This document shows positions 9,355 through 19,749 of a stretch of DNA of 64,000 nt, piece by piece. Positions within the stretch are counted from its first letter, which is position 1, and each line of letters starts with the position of its first letter. The notes beneath the pieces were generated by a model. That model saw only the letters and a list, made by a program, of their open reading frames with translations, did not search any database and was not told the origin of the DNA. The position numbers and the translations under genes were made by a program. This stretch comes from Winkia neuii (GTDB lineage Bacteria; Actinomycetota; Actinomycetes; Actinomycetales; Actinomycetaceae): NCBI RefSeq assembly GCF_029011175.1, contig NZ_CP118946.1, positions 806,001 to 870,000 of the forward strand, in the 5' to 3' direction.

Positions 9355-9791
9355 TGGAACAAGTTCGCCGAGCAATGGCTGCAGCGCGCAAAGCAGTCCT
9401 GGTTTCTTACCTCGCTACGAGCATCCTTGGCCTCATAGGCGGACAGGTCTGGCGAGGGCGGCCGGGGCTTATTGCAGCATTGGTTGCGGCCGCCATAGGG
9501 GCGGTGTTGTGTTTGGCGACCATGGCGGTCAACTACTACGGCGTGAAATATCCGGACTACATTGCGCCAGCTCTGGGTGGGGGAATGCTCCTCAAGTTAG
9601 TTGCTCTGGCAGTTGGCTTGTGTTTATCTAGAAGATTTGTTTGCATTGACACGGTGGTATTGGGAATCACACTCACTGTTATGATTGTCGTCACAATGTT
9701 TGCTGAAACTGTAGCCTTGGTTCGTTCGCGCATCGCCTACGTCGATCCAAAAGCACAGCTCGCCCCTACTTTGGAGGGCGAGGATCGGTAG
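9354..9791 (+). CDS. AtpI-like membrane protein
   Basis: A 145-residue protein with four hydrophobic segments (roughly 15-33, 38-58, 72-90, 97-118), at the position of atpI just before atpB. AtpI proteins are thought to help assemble the c-ring or carry ions, but this family diverges fast and I see no firm signature. The ATG shares one base with the wecA stop codon, so it belongs to that transcript. A candidate promoter separates it from atpB. Confidence 0.6.
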   Translation: MEQVRRAMAAARKAVLVSYLATSILGLIGGQVWRGRPGLIAALVAAAIGAVLCLATMAVNYYGVKYPDYIAPALGGGMLLKLVALAVGLCLSRRFVCIDTVVLGITLTVMIVVTMFAETVALVRSRIAYVDPKAQLAPTLEGEDR

Positions 9792-9812
9792 TGACCGAAA
9801 CATGAGGGTTTG

Positions 9813-9842
9813 TTGTACCCTTTATCAGGTGATGGCTATCTT
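9813..9842 (+). promoter_or_regulatory. Candidate sigma70-type promoter of the atp operon
   Basis: TTGTAC (9813-9818) and TATCTT (9837-9842) are separated by 18 bases and sit 40 bases upstream of the atpB start, in the only sizeable gap (90 bases) before the operon. Found by eye from consensus similarity; the start site is inferred. Confidence 0.45.
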
Positions 9843-9881
9843 TAGGTTGATGGCTCCATTAAAGAAGCAGGAGGTGCCCTG

Positions 9882-10691
9882 GTGCTAAGAGCGCTGGCGG
9901 TTGGCAATGCGGTAGTGCACACTAGCGGGGAGTTTCATACCCCATCACTAGATGATTTCTTCCCCCCGGTTTTTGCATTTGAGGGAACTCCTTTTGCAAT
10001 GAACCGTGTCATGGTCATCAGGTTGGTCATGTTGGCGATCATGGTGATTCTGCTCCTGGTCTACGCTCGCCGTGCAAGGCTGGTGCCGGGCAGGGCCCAG
10101 GCCACTATGGAGTTGCTCTTCGACTTCGTGCGCACCTCGATCTCGGAGCAGGCAATGGGAAAGACAATGGCAGCTAAGTACAACGGCGTAGTAGCGGTTG
10201 TATTTTTCACCGCCCTGTTCATGAACTTTGCCGGGATCATTCCCGGTTTGAACTTGGCCGGAACCTCAGTTGCTGGTTTGCCAATTCTCATGGCTATTGT
10301 CGCTTGGGTGGCGTTCATTTGGGCCGGCATTCGCGAGCAGGGAGTTGGAGGATTTTTCAAATCAGCGCTATTCCCGCCGGGAGTGCCTAAGCCTATCTAC
10401 CTCATCCTCACTCCGATCGAAGCGCTTTCGACCTTCATCATCAGGCCGTTCACCCTGTTTGTCCGTCTTATGGCAAACATGATCTCTGGTCACTTTATGC
10501 TGGCCCTCTGCCTGGCAGGAACTAACTTCCTGCTGCTTTACATGCAAGGTCCGCTGAGGGCAGTAGGTATCTTGACCTTCTTAGGCGCCATTTTCGTGAC
10601 TCTGTTTGAAATGGTTGTTGCATTTTTGCAGGCATACATCTTCGGCATTCTAACTGCCGTGTACATTGATCTTTCAGTGCACTCGCACTGA
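9882..10691 (+). CDS. atpB: ATP synthase Fo subunit a
   Basis: Membrane subunit with the proton half-channels facing the c-ring. The 269-residue protein has five to six hydrophobic helices. The essential arginine is R195 within RPFTLFVRLMANM. The GTG start follows GCAGGAGG at about 9867-9874. It is the first gene of a complete atpBEFHAGDC set. Confidence 0.97.
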   Translation: MLRALAVGNAVVHTSGEFHTPSLDDFFPPVFAFEGTPFAMNRVMVIRLVMLAIMVILLLVYARRARLVPGRAQATMELLFDFVRTSISEQAMGKTMAAKYNGVVAVVFFTALFMNFAGIIPGLNLAGTSVAGLPILMAIVAWVAFIWAGIREQGVGGFFKSALFPPGVPKPIYLILTPIEALSTFIIRPFTLFVRLMANMISGHFMLALCLAGTNFLLLYMQGPLRAVGILTFLGAIFVTLFEMVVAFLQAYIFGILTAVYIDLSVHSH

Positions 10692-10721
10692 TATCCGAAG
10701 GCATCCGCATTCGGAAACTAA

Positions 10722-10964
<243 letters not shown>

Positions 10965-10966
10965 GC

Positions 10967-11527
10967 ATGTATTCCGCAGTACTACAGGTTGCTGCAGAGA
11001 CACAACGCAACCCGCTTCTACCCGAGACCTTCGACATTTTTTGGTCGGCAGTCGTCTTGGTCGTGGTTGCGCTCGTCCTGGGCAAGTTCGCCCTCCCGGC
11101 CTTCAATAAGATGGTCGATGAGCGGACCCGCAAGATCCAAGAGGGGCTGACTCTAGCCGAAAAGGCTAAGCAGCAGGTCGCTCAGGCCGACGAACAGGCC
11201 CAGAGCGAATTGCGTGAGGCCCGTAAGGAAGCCCAGGAGATTCGCGATAAGGCACGCGCCGATGGCAAGGATATTGTCGCCCGTGCCCGCGAAGAAGCAA
11301 AGCAGGAAGCGGAGCGTGTGCGCACCGCAGCAACGCGAGAAATTGAAGCAGAACGGCAATCGGCCCAGCTCTCACTTCGGTCAGATGTGGGGCTGCTTGC
11401 TGCGCAGTTAGCAGAAAAGATTGTGGGGGAGCAGCTCAAGGATCGGGAACTTTCCGCCCGTGTAATTGATCGCTTCCTTGATGATCTGGAGGCAAGCCCG
11501 GCGCCGGAAGGAGCTGAGTCGAAGTAA
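10967..11527 (+). CDS. atpF: ATP synthase Fo subunit b
   Basis: Peripheral stalk subunit. The 186-residue protein has one hydrophobic helix (about 22-42) followed by a long charged Ala/Glu/Arg-rich coiled coil typical of subunit b. It starts two bases after atpE and shares one base with the atpH start, so translation is probably coupled. It is a plain b subunit, not the b-delta fusion known from mycobacteria. Confidence 0.95.
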   Translation: MYSAVLQVAAETQRNPLLPETFDIFWSAVVLVVVALVLGKFALPAFNKMVDERTRKIQEGLTLAEKAKQQVAQADEQAQSELREARKEAQEIRDKARADGKDIVARAREEAKQEAERVRTAATREIEAERQSAQLSLRSDVGLLAAQLAEKIVGEQLKDRELSARVIDRFLDDLEASPAPEGAESK

Positions 11528-12345
11528 TGCGCGCATCTAGTGCGGCAACGCGTGAAGCAGGACGCAAGGTCCTAAAGGACGGCGTTCCCTCTGCTTGGCA
11601 GCAGATGCAGGACGTCGCCAGTGACCTATTTAGCGTGGCTGATTTGGTGAAGCAGAACCCCGGTTTAGCCCGGGCACTGACTGATCCTGCTAGGTCAGCT
11701 GAAGATAAGGTCGCCTTGGCGAAGGATGTGTTTTCAGAAAAAACACATCCGTTAGCTCAAGCGATTCTAAATGAATTGGTAAGCGGCAGGTTCTCCTCCG
11801 AGAACGATCTGTCGCATGCTCTGGAGGACATTGCAAGTGACGGGCAGTTCTACTGGGCTGCTAGCGAGGGTAAGCTGGAACAGGTTGCCCAGGAGTTGTT
11901 CAATGTCACCCAGCTGTTGCAAAAGGAGCGGGAGTTGCGCAATGCGCTTTCCGATTCGTCTGAATCCCGTGCTTCTAGGCGGGCACAGCTAGTTCAGACT
12001 CTTTTTGCGCACGCGGTTAGCCCACAGGCCCTCACGCTACTGCAGAGGGCGAGCGCCTACCCCAGGGAGGGCTCACTGCTAGCTACCCTGAGGCGCTATG
12101 CGCAGCGCGCTTCACAGCTTCGTGATCGAAAGCTGGTCACGGTTGAGGCGCCGCAGGAACTGGAACCGGCTCAGCTGGAGCGGTTGCACAATATTTTGCG
12201 TAATCGCTACGGTCGCGACGTGGATTTGAATGTCTCGATTGTTCCTTCCTTAATTGGTGGACTTCGGATCCACACTTCCTCTCACATTACCGACGGCACT
12301 GTCCGTAACGCCCTGGCCCGCACGCGCGAACGTTTGGCCGGCTAA
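11527..12345 (+). CDS. atpH: ATP synthase F1 subunit delta
   Basis: Links the peripheral stalk to the top of the F1 head. At 272 residues it is longer than the ~177-residue enteric delta but matches the long actinobacterial form, whose N-terminal part (about 1-90) is an extension. The conserved C-terminal region contains VSIVPSLIGGLRIHTSSHI near 236-254. It lies between atpF and atpA, in the order seen throughout the phylum. Confidence 0.94.
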   Translation: MRASSAATREAGRKVLKDGVPSAWQQMQDVASDLFSVADLVKQNPGLARALTDPARSAEDKVALAKDVFSEKTHPLAQAILNELVSGRFSSENDLSHALEDIASDGQFYWAASEGKLEQVAQELFNVTQLLQKERELRNALSDSSESRASRRAQLVQTLFAHAVSPQALTLLQRASAYPREGSLLATLRRYAQRASQLRDRKLVTVEAPQELEPAQLERLHNILRNRYGRDVDLNVSIVPSLIGGLRIHTSSHITDGTVRNALARTRERLAG

Positions 12346-12368
12346 CAAGATAGATAGTAAGGATTCTC

Positions 12369-14000
12369 ATGGCTGAACTTTCCATCGCTCCCGACAAGAT
12401 TCGGGAAGCGCTGAACAGCTTTGTTGACAGCTACGAACCAACTCAGGCAGATACTGAAGAGGTCGGTCACGTCACGCAGACGGCTGATGGCATTGCACGC
12501 GTCGAAGGCCTACCTGGCACGATGGCAAACGAACTTCTTCGGTTTGAAGATGGCACCCTGGGTCTGGCAATGAACCTCGACGTCCGTGAAATCGGTTGTG
12601 TGGTTCTTGGCGACTTCGGTGGCATTGAAGAAGGTCAACAGGTCTTCCGCACCGGTGAGGTTCTCTCAGTCGGCGTAGGCGACGGCTACCTCGGCCGCGT
12701 CGTTGACCCGATGGGTGCTCCGATTGACGGACTAGGCGAGATCACCGACCTTGAAGGTCGCCGCGCCCTCGAATTGCAGGCACCGGGCGTGATGATGCGT
12801 AAGTCCGTGCACGAACCGCTACAGACTGGTCTGAAGGCAATTGACTCGATGATCCCGGTTGGCCGCGGCCAGCGTCAGCTAATCATCGGTGACCGGCAGA
12901 CGGGTAAGACCGCGATCGCGATCGATACGATTTTGAACCAGCGCGAGAACTGGCTCAGTGGTGACCCGAAGAAGCAGGTACGTTGCATTTATGTAGCTAT
13001 CGGGCAGAAGGGCTCTACCATTGCTTCTGTTCGTTCCACTCTGGAAGAGGCCGGTGCTCTGGAATACACGACTATCGTCGCCTCGCCCGCATCAGACCCG
13101 GCAGGTTTCAAGTACCTTGCCCCATACACCGGTTCGGCAATTGGCCAGCACTGGATGTACCAGGGCAAGCATGTGCTGATCGTATTTGATGACCTGTCGA
13201 AGCAGGCAGAAGCCTACCGTGCAGTCTCGCTTCTGCTGCGTCGTCCGCCGGGACGCGAAGCTTACCCTGGCGACGTGTTCTACTTGCACTCTCGTCTACT
13301 CGAACGTTGCGCCAAGCTCTCTGACGAACTCGGCGGCGGCTCGATGACCGGCCTGCCTTTGATCGAAACCAAGGCAAATGACGTCTCGGCATACATTCCG
13401 ACCAACGTAATTTCAATTACTGACGGGCAGATCTTCCTGCAATCCGATCTGTTCAACTCGAACCAGCGACCCGCTGTGGACGTGGGTATTTCGGTGTCCC
13501 GAGTAGGCGGTGACGCCCAGATCAAGGCCATGAAGAAGGTTGCCGGTACGCTGAAGCTTACGCTGGCGCAGTACCGTAGCCAGGCTGCTTTCGCTATGTT
13601 CGCTTCCGACCTCGACGAAGCTACTAGGCAGCAGCTGACCCGCGGCGAGCGGCTGATGGAATTGCTGAAGCAGCCCCAGTCAAGCCCGGTGAAGGTCGAA
13701 GACCAGGTAGCAGTCATTTGGGCTGGTACCCACGGGTACCTAGACGATCTGCCAGTTTCCGCTGTCAAGGACTTCGAGGCAGGTCTGATCGACCATCTGC
13801 ATTCGCACTCGCAGGTGCTGCAGACGATCGCCGACACAGGCTTGCTAGAAGATGACACGGAAGCTTCGCTGAAGGATGCTGTCGAAGAATTCCACTCGAC
13901 CTTTGCGGCAAACTTCGAGTCGGCCCACGTTGATGGTGCCGATAACAAAGTTGAAGCGGAACATACCGAAGAGCAGATTACGCGCGGAAAGCGGTCCTAA
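12369..14000 (+). CDS. atpA: ATP synthase F1 subunit alpha
   Basis: Non-catalytic nucleotide-binding subunit of the F1 head. The 543-residue protein has the Walker A loop GDRQTGKT at 174-181 and the signature near [14 protein letters not shown]. The C-terminus runs about 30 residues past the enteric protein with a charged tail; in mycobacteria a longer alpha tail helps suppress ATP hydrolysis, so a similar role is possible here but not shown. The last base of its stop codon is the first base of atpG. Confidence 0.98.
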   Translation: MAELSIAPDKIREALNSFVDSYEPTQADTEEVGHVTQTADGIARVEGLPGTMANELLRFEDGTLGLAMNLDVREIGCVVLGDFGGIEEGQQVFRTGEVLSVGVGDGYLGRVVDPMGAPIDGLGEITDLEGRRALELQAPGVMMRKSVHEPLQTGLKAIDSMIPVGRGQRQLIIGDRQTGKTAIAIDTILNQRENWLSGDPKKQVRCIYVAIGQKGSTIASVRSTLEEAGALEYTTIVASPASDPAGFKYLAPYTGSAIGQHWMYQGKHVLIVFDDLSKQAEAYRAVSLLLRRPPGREAYPGDVFYLHSRLLERCAKLSDELGGGSMTGLPLIETKANDVSAYIPTNVISITDGQIFLQSDLFNSNQRPAVDVGISVSRVGGDAQIKAMKKVAGTLKLTLAQYRSQAAFAMFASDLDEATRQQLTRGERLMELLKQPQSSPVKVEDQVAVIWAGTHGYLDDLPVSAVKDFEAGLIDHLHSHSQVLQTIADTGLLEDDTEASLKDAVEEFHSTFAANFESAHVDGADNKVEAEHTEEQITRGKRS

Positions 14001-14926
14001 TGGGCGGCAAGCAACGCGTATATAAGCACAAGATTAACTCCACGGCTACACTCAAGAAGGTGTTCCGCGCCATGGAGTTGATCGCTGCTTCTCGTATTGG
14101 CAAAGCGCGCCAGGCTGCTGACGAAGCGGAACCGTTCTCGCGTGCGGTGACCAAGGCAGTCATGGCAGTGTCGGTACACTCGGACATGGATCACCCGCTC
14201 ACGCGGCCACGTACCGATACCAATAGGGTTGCAGTAATTGCTATTACCTCTGATCGCGGTATGGCGGGCGCATATTCGGCAAATATTTTGCGCGAAACTG
14301 AAAAGCTGCTGAAGAAGTTGCAGGAAGAAGGCAAAGAGCCGGTCCTGTACACCTCTGGTAGGCGGGCGCAGTCATACTTCCGCTTCCGGGAACGGGCTAT
14401 TGAGAAGTCGTGGACCGGTGTTTCGGACAACCCCGATGAAGAAACGATCACCGATATTGCGAAGACCCTGCAGCAGGCTTTCCTAGCCAGCCCCGAAGAG
14501 GGCGGAGTGGGCGAGGTCTACATGGTCTTCACGCGTTTCAAGTCGATGGTTTCGCAGGTTCCCGAGGTGCGCAAGATGCTGCCGCTGAAGGTTGTTGATT
14601 CCGAAGAAGTCATCGATCTGGATGCCGAAAAAATGTGGAACAAGTACTCCGAGGGCGACGCAATGCCCCTGTACGAGTTTGAGCCTTCCGCCGATGCGCT
14701 CTTGGATTACGTGCTGCCCATGTACGTGGGCGTGCGAATCCGCCACGCGCTCTTGCAGTCGGCTGCCTCCGAATTGGCTTCCAGGCAGACAGCAATGCAC
14801 ACTGCCTCGGATAACGCGGAAGAGCTGATCAACGACTACACTCGTCTGGCTAACGCCGCAAGGCAAACCGAAATCACTCAAGAGATTACCGAAATCGTGT
14901 CCGGTGCCGACGCACTGGCAAGTTAG
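14000..14926 (+). CDS. atpG: ATP synthase F1 subunit gamma
   Basis: Central rotor shaft. The 308-residue protein has the N-terminal helix with MELIAASRIGKARQAA and the C-terminal helix with ASRQTAMHTASDNAEELI, the two strands of the coiled coil, around a Rossmann-like middle (ITSDRGMAGAYSANI). Coupled to atpA by a one-base overlap. Confidence 0.97.
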   Translation: MGGKQRVYKHKINSTATLKKVFRAMELIAASRIGKARQAADEAEPFSRAVTKAVMAVSVHSDMDHPLTRPRTDTNRVAVIAITSDRGMAGAYSANILRETEKLLKKLQEEGKEPVLYTSGRRAQSYFRFRERAIEKSWTGVSDNPDEETITDIAKTLQQAFLASPEEGGVGEVYMVFTRFKSMVSQVPEVRKMLPLKVVDSEEVIDLDAEKMWNKYSEGDAMPLYEFEPSADALLDYVLPMYVGVRIRHALLQSAASELASRQTAMHTASDNAEELINDYTRLANAARQTEITQEITEIVSGADALAS

Positions 14927-16393
<1,467 letters not shown>

Positions 16394-16648
16394 ATGTTAG
16401 ACGTAAACGTGGTATCGCGCACAGAATCCATCTGGTCTGGCACTGCCAGCCTCGTGGCGGCTCCCTCTATTGACGGCGAGATTGGCATCTTGCCGGGTAG
16501 GCAGCCCCTACTGGCAGCAATGGCCAGAGGCACTGTGCGGGTGAAAAATGGCGATTCACTAGTCAAAGAAGTAAAGGTTCTTCGCGGATTGATCTCGGTC
16601 GATTCCGACATGGTAACCATACTTATAGACGAACTGGATAAGAACTAG
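16394..16648 (+). CDS. atpC: ATP synthase F1 subunit epsilon, short form
   Basis: Rotor subunit at the foot of gamma. Only 84 residues are encoded, which is just the N-terminal beta-sandwich domain (LVAAPSIDGEIGILPGRQPLL is the family core). Longer epsilons of 120-140 residues end in a two-helix domain that can inhibit ATP hydrolysis; here the stop codon comes right after the sandwich. The frame is intact and the stop is followed by an ordinary gap, so this looks natural rather than a truncation. It abuts atpD. Confidence 0.94.
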   Translation: MLDVNVVSRTESIWSGTASLVAAPSIDGEIGILPGRQPLLAAMARGTVRVKNGDSLVKEVKVLRGLISVDSDMVTILIDELDKN

Positions 16649-16671
16649 CTAAAACAGCTAACATATAGTGC

Positions 16672-17088
16672 ATGACGACTACTAATGCACTGACCATCGT
16701 TCTGGCAGTTATTGCCTGTATTGGTCTGATTATTGTTGTCGTCGTTGGACTTTATGCGTTCCGCATGCGCCGCGTTATGCATGCCGCATCATTCGATTGC
16801 GATTACCGGCCGGACATCACCTCGGGGTGGACGGCCGGTTTCGCTGTCTATGAGCGCGATTCGCTGGATTGGTATCGCCTGGTGTCGTTCCGTCACCGCC
16901 CTGATCTATCGTGGGGGCGCAGGACAATGACGCTCGAGCGACCCGTTCGAATCGGGAAACGCGATGACAAAGAAGTATTTTTGACGAATGTGCGCGCCGA
17001 CGGACACAAATTCGATTTGGCTATGGACCGAGACGATCTGAACGGCCTGGTCTCCTGGTCAGAGGCTGCACCACCACGCGCACAGTAG
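16672..17088 (+). CDS. DUF2550 membrane-anchored protein
   Basis: A 138-residue protein with one N-terminal hydrophobic helix (about 7-29) and a short soluble domain with [18 protein letters not shown] near 82-100. It occupies the place after atpC where actinobacteria carry a DUF2550 gene, and the overall pattern fits that family. Function is unknown. nucS follows after seven bases. Confidence 0.75.
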   Translation: MTTTNALTIVLAVIACIGLIIVVVVGLYAFRMRRVMHAASFDCDYRPDITSGWTAGFAVYERDSLDWYRLVSFRHRPDLSWGRRTMTLERPVRIGKRDDKEVFLTNVRADGHKFDLAMDRDDLNGLVSWSEAAPPRAQ

Positions 17089-17095
17089 GGAATTC

Positions 17096-17794
17096 ATGCG
17101 ACTCGTTGTTGCGACATGTTCTGTCGAATATTCAGGGCGTCTTGACGCCCACCTGCCCATGGCAATCCGGCTCTTGATGATCAAGGCCGACGGCTCTGTG
17201 CTTGTCCACTCTGACGGCGGCTCCTACAAGCCGCTCAATTGGATGGCTGCTCCCTGCACCCTTCGCGAGATAGAGCCCGACCAGAGCGAACGGGAAGCTG
17301 GCATCACCAAGGTTTGGGATGTGCGGGCCAAAAAGAGCGACGACAAGCTGAAAGTGCGCATCGGGGAAGTACTGCACGACCTCGAAGAAACCTTCGGCAT
17401 TGATCCTGGTCTTACCAAGGATGGCGTAGAAGCCCATCTGCAGGAACTGCTGGCGGAGCAGGTGCCGCAGATCCTCGGCGAAAGGTGGCGGCTGGTGCGC
17501 AGAGAATACCCGACCGCAATCGGACCGGTTGACCTGATGGTCCGCGATCCCGAAGGAAATGCGTGGGCGATCGAAGTAAAACGTGTGGGCGGTATGGACG
17601 GGGTAGAACAGCTTACCCGATACCTGGAATTGCTCGGAAGAGACCCCAAATTTGCTGGAATTAAGGGAATTTTTGCTGCCCAGCAAATCCGCCCACAGGC
17701 CAAGGTATTGGCCGAGGACCGCGGTATTACCACAATGCTGTTAGATTATGCAGCCATGCGGGGAACCGACGACGTGGAAGCAAGATTGTTCTAG
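17096..17794 (+). CDS. nucS: Mismatch-specific endonuclease NucS
   Basis: Cuts both strands at mismatched bases. NucS provides mutS/mutL-independent mismatch repair in actinobacteria and archaea and normally works with the sliding clamp. The 232-residue protein has an N-terminal DNA-binding domain and a C-terminal RecB-like nuclease domain with GPVDLMVRD (D146) and [10 protein letters not shown] (E160, K162). The usual clamp-binding tail would lie at the very end, but I cannot assign it firmly. It lies between the DUF2550 gene and nagA. Confidence 0.93.
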   Translation: MRLVVATCSVEYSGRLDAHLPMAIRLLMIKADGSVLVHSDGGSYKPLNWMAAPCTLREIEPDQSEREAGITKVWDVRAKKSDDKLKVRIGEVLHDLEETFGIDPGLTKDGVEAHLQELLAEQVPQILGERWRLVRREYPTAIGPVDLMVRDPEGNAWAIEVKRVGGMDGVEQLTRYLELLGRDPKFAGIKGIFAAQQIRPQAKVLAEDRGITTMLLDYAAMRGTDDVEARLF

Positions 17795-17804
17795 AAGGGA
17801 AGAA

Positions 17805-18980
17805 ATGTTTGCCGTCGAGGGAAAAGTTGTAACGGAGCAACAAGTAATTGCGAACGGAGTAGTCGCGATAGAGGGCGAGACGATTTCCTGGGTGGGGCCC
17901 GCAGCCGAATTCACCGGCAAGATTACTACCCACTCTGACTACATTTTGCCGGGCCTAGTTGACGTGCACTGCCACGGGGGAGGGGGCGCATCCTTCCCGG
18001 ACGCCCTCGATGCTTCGGATGCGAAACGGGCGGCGGCAGAACATCTGCGCCACGGCACTACTACCATGGTGGGGTCGCTGGTAACACAGGACGAACCGGT
18101 TCTGCTAAAACAGGCCGAGCTGCTTGCGCAACTGTGCGAAGAGGGGATGCTTGCAGGCATCCATTTTGAAGGTCCTTTCGTGTCTGCAGGACACTGCGGC
18201 GCGCAGGATCCTCGCTATATTCGCGAGCCCGACACTGACTTTGTAAACGGACTCCTGGCCGCCTGCAATGGGTGGGCTCGAACCATGACGATCGCGCCGG
18301 AAAAGCCGGGTGTTTTGGGCGAGGACGGGATTGCCGCGGCACTGATAGCCGGGGGTGTGATTCCGTCTTACGGGCATACTGATGCTTCCTCCGAAGAATT
18401 CCGCGAGGCGGTAGAACAGACTGCTCAGATGATGTCTGGCGGGAATGCCCGCTGCAACGTTCCTACGGCTACCCACCTGTTTAACGGAATGGCTCCTATG
18501 CACCATCGGGAACCGGGACCTGTCCCGGAGGCATTAGCGGCCGCGCGGCGGGGGAGACTGATCGTAGAGGTGATCTGCGATGGAGTGCACGTATCGCCCT
18601 CGTTGGTGCGGAACGTTTATGAGCTTGTCGGACGCGAAGCAATCACTTTCGTTACCGACTCCATGGCTGCTGCAGGCATGGAAGACGGGCACTACCGGCT
18701 CGGCCCGCAAGAGGTGGACGTGCGGGACGGGAAAGCATTCTTGGCCGGCGGCACCTCTTTGGCCGGCGGCACCTCTCACCTGCTGGGCTGTGTAAAGATC
18801 GCGGTTACGGCTGGAATCCCGCTGCTCGACGCCGTCTACTGTGCGGCCACCTCCGGTGCGAAGGTGCTGGGAATGAAGCACGTGGGAAGCATAGAAGTGG
18901 GCAAGCAAGCAGATCTAGTCCTGGCGGATACCAACTTGTCAGCAAGAACCGTGATCAAGGCAGGCCGGCAACTAGACTAG
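17805..18980 (+). CDS. nagA: N-acetylglucosamine-6-phosphate deacetylase
   Basis: Deacetylates GlcNAc-6-P to glucosamine-6-P, allowing amino sugars from cell wall or food to be used. The ATG at 17805 follows GAAGGGAAG, a better choice than upstream in-frame codons that overlap nucS; this gives 391 residues. Metal and substrate motifs are DVHCHGGGG, HFEGPF, GHTDAS, THLFNGM, CDGVHV and the catalytic aspartate in FVTDSMAAAG. A perfect 18-base tandem repeat near the end gives a doubled LAGGTS. No nagB or transporter gene is adjacent. Confidence 0.95.
   Translation: MFAVEGKVVTEQQVIANGVVAIEGETISWVGPAAEFTGKITTHSDYILPGLVDVHCHGGGGASFPDALDASDAKRAAAEHLRHGTTTMVGSLVTQDEPVLLKQAELLAQLCEEGMLAGIHFEGPFVSAGHCGAQDPRYIREPDTDFVNGLLAACNGWARTMTIAPEKPGVLGEDGIAAALIAGGVIPSYGHTDASSEEFREAVEQTAQMMSGGNARCNVPTATHLFNGMAPMHHREPGPVPEALAAARRGRLIVEVICDGVHVSPSLVRNVYELVGREAITFVTDSMAAAGMEDGHYRLGPQEVDVRDGKAFLAGGTSLAGGTSHLLGCVKIAVTAGIPLLDAVYCAATSGAKVLGMKHVGSIEVGKQADLVLADTNLSARTVIKAGRQLD
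18741..18776 (+). repeat. 18-bp perfect tandem repeat inside nagA
   Basis: Two identical copies of an 18-base unit (18741-18758 and 18759-18776) encode LAGGTS twice in a row. The repeat keeps the reading frame. Related deacetylases usually show a single AGGT/AGST-type motif here, preceded by a few residues of different sequence. Confidence 0.9.
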
Positions 18981-18984
18981 TGTC

Positions 18985-19749
18985 ATGAGCGCTATTCATA
19001 CCTATGGCGAGGCGCGCGAGGGCGCTCTCGTCCTACTGCCGCCGTTTCCTTTTGATTCCCGCCTGTGGGAGGCAGTCGCCTCCCAGCTTGAAGGGTTGCC
19101 CGTGGTAACGGTTGACCCACCGGGGTTTAGTGGAGATCAGGTGCCGGTCACCCCCTCCCTGGAAGCCTATGCTTCTTCGGTGGTAGACAAGCTGCGCGGT
19201 GAAGGCATTAGAAGAGTCTTGGTAGCCGGCTGCTCGATGGGCGGCTACACAGCGCTCACTATGCTGGAACGGTACCCTAAAATGGTGGCTGCAATCGGGC
19301 TGTTCGGTACCCATGCCGGCCCCGACAGCGCTGCCGCTAGAGCTGGACGCACAGAAGCTGCGGTAAGAGCGCTAGCAGGATCAGATATGCCGGCCCGTGC
19401 CGAAGGCACACGGGACCTGTTAGGCGCCTCCTCCAGGAAGGACGAGGAGCTCGTGCACATAATTCGCTCCTGGGCATCGGAGGCTCCCGCAGAGGCCGTG
19501 GCATGGTGCCAGCGGGCAATGGCCGGTAGGCCGGGAAGACTACACGTATTACAGAGGGCGAACATCCCAGGCATCGTAGTTCGTGGGATTGAAGACCCCG
19601 TCACGAGCCCCGAGCAGGCGACAGCCATGGCCGAGGCACTGCAAACTCAGGTTATAGAAGTGCCCAGGTGCGGGCACTTGGTGCCTATCGAGGCTCCGAG
19701 TATTGTGGCCCGCCACCTGGGCGATCTATATAAGCACGTATTCGGTTAG
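18985..19749 (+). CDS. Alpha/beta hydrolase
   Basis: A 254-residue single-domain alpha/beta hydrolase of unknown substrate. Seen are the nucleophile elbow GCSMGGY (S84), a likely acid in GIEDPV near 195 and the catalytic histidine in GHLVPIEAP near 230; the oxyanion region is LPPFPFDSRLW near 18-28. The closest named groups are haloperoxidase- or carboxylesterase-like hydrolases, without a specific match. It starts four bases after nagA and its stop codon overlaps that of the convergent gene (19746-19749). Confidence 0.85.
   Translation: MSAIHTYGEAREGALVLLPPFPFDSRLWEAVASQLEGLPVVTVDPPGFSGDQVPVTPSLEAYASSVVDKLRGEGIRRVLVAGCSMGGYTALTMLERYPKMVAAIGLFGTHAGPDSAAARAGRTEAAVRALAGSDMPARAEGTRDLLGASSRKDEELVHIIRSWASEAPAEAVAWCQRAMAGRPGRLHVLQRANIPGIVVRGIEDPVTSPEQATAMAEALQTQVIEVPRCGHLVPIEAPSIVARHLGDLYKHVFG

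Noticed and set aside
13280-13948. Ser-rich open frame antisense to atpA
   Set aside because: Its composition is the reverse-complement shadow of atpA, not a protein pattern.
17748-17804. Longer nagA start overlapping nucS
   Set aside because: The ATG at 17805 has a good ribosome site and gives the family N-terminus; the extension does not.
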